Source: Owenia fusiformis (taxonomy: Eukaryota; Annelida; Polychaeta; Sabellida; Oweniidae). From it: 64,000 bases of DNA. Where the stretch lies: assembly GCA_903813345.2 (NCBI GenBank), contig CAIIXF020000009.1, positions 38,433,759 through 38,497,758 on the forward strand, given 5' to 3'. The notes beneath the pieces are model-generated. The model did no database searches. It had not been told where the DNA came from and saw only the letters and a list, made by a program, of their open reading frames with translations. This document shows positions 62,916-64,000 of the stretch, piece by piece (the first letter of the stretch is position 1; each line of letters opens with the position of its first letter). The position numbers were made by a program, and so were the translations under genes.

Positions 62916-64000
62916 CTGGAATATCACTTGTGAAAGATGCACAGGTATACAACTACGTAACTGGTCATGCAAATTATTGGGGGGGGGGGAGTAATCTCAA
63001 CATACAAAAAGGTATACACAATATGAACATTTATTTGAATGACAAAAACTATAAAATGACACCATTATGCTTCTTTGAAACATATCCAAATAAAATAAAA
63101 TTAAGCTAAAAAAATCAGCTAAAAACAACAACGATTACCTACAGAGCCAGTTAGTGTTCAGTAATTTTTAATGGCACTTGTATAAATTGTTACTGGTGTT
63201 ACCAGAGTAATCACTCCTAAACCTATTAACATTATTTCCCAGTTTGACCTCCCAAATACTGCAAACTGCTTCAATTTGGTGTTAACAAATTTTGTATGAC
63301 ATTGCTAATTTCAATCTGTATAATGGACATAGTAAACCACAATATCCTAAGGTATTTTCGATATACTTTCACAAAAAATGTCAAATTAAAAATAGTTCAA
63401 TTTCCTAAAAATAGTAAATTTTATGTACTGCCAAACTAAACTAATTTACAGTATTTCAATTAGCCATGATGGGTGTGCCCAAACTAATATTAATTGCCCA
63501 CACTAATATTTGTCTTGCCTTAAAGGTAGTGAGTGATGATAATCAAATTGGCAAAAATGAGAATATAAGACCACACTGGTATTTCCTCAAAATGTAATAC
63601 AAAACCAAAGAAATACATAATGCTGTTATTATGATACAATCCAATTATAATATTACTTCATTAAAATACAGCAACTTTTGGGTACTCTGGGTACCTACCC
63701 ACTATGATTGTGGATGCACATCTTTTTGGCATTTTGTATCTAAAATACATATACAGGTAATCAGGTGTACATTTACAATGTTACAACTTTAGCATCTAAA
63801 ACAGTATTTCTCTGTGATTTTTCCATGAGTTAAACTCCTGTGTGTTTTACAGTCTATTCTATAGAATAACACAAAAAAATAAGACCATTTTTTGGCCATC
63901 CTATATGTAATACTTGTACATTTGTAATATTTTGTGATCACCCTGTGGATAATACATCGATGCATACAGTACAGATTATTTTATTAATGCAAACTACAGT

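Larger units (their letters stand above)
58521..64000. other. Upstream of KDELR, no certain gene
   Basis: Besides the repeats listed at 58841, 60390, 60789 and 62622, it has a CAAA microsatellite near 61885-61906 and a G-run near 62982. 59.5-60.2 kb is somewhat richer in CpG and could hold the start of a gene on the plus strand. No exon chain can be built. Confidence 0.45.

Overview
The window is AT-rich animal DNA with small exons, GT-AG introns and dense short transposable elements. It carries the 3' part of one protein-coding gene and three complete ones. The gene set (a Gly-X-Y collagen, a REDD1/DDIT4-type stress gene, the DEAD-box helicase DDX47/Rrp3, and the KDEL receptor) and the very high conservation of the last two show a bilaterian animal. 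Long introns packed with MITEs, foldback elements, minisatellites and a LINE suggest a marine invertebrate (deuterostome or lophotrochozoan). The species cannot be fixed from the sequence alone.

Layout. 568-7425 (+): the last six recognisable exons of a collagen gene that begins before the window; its last two exons are paralogous and encode near-duplicate C-terminal modules. 7426-22156: intergenic and repeat-rich, with a 36-bp minisatellite, a 145-bp-period tandem element, a 143-bp tandem duplication and a 4.0-kb element with long inverted ends that hosts a small foldback and a tRNA-derived SINE. 22157-29786 (+): a two-exon DDIT4/REDD1-like gene with a TATA box and a 6-kb intron carrying a duplicated block of CACGTG motifs. 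32589-43765 (+): DDX47, complete in 11 exons (464 aa), with a 5'-truncated LINE in antisense in intron 7. 43766-50461: intergenic space between convergent genes. 50462-58179 (-): KDEL receptor, complete in 4 exons (212 aa). 58180-64000: upstream of KDELR, with no certain gene; one candidate first exon lies near 60.1 kb.

The four genes do not form a pathway. Two (DDIT4-like and KDELR) belong to families regulated by cell stress, and both have a TATA box and CACGTG/ACGTGG-type motifs nearby.

The most unusual signal is a pair of minisatellites, 37 bp x about 26 and 29 bp x about 25, in introns of two unrelated genes (collagen and DDX47). Each ends exactly at a 3' splice site, and their units share the TGTATTCT and CATGTTA cores, so each unit resembles a near-miss copy of the acceptor it abuts. 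Other strong observations are an 84-bp perfect target-site duplication around a 414-bp insert, two cases where an empty-site paralogue of a TIR insertion lies in the same window, and nested TIR elements in the collagen intron.
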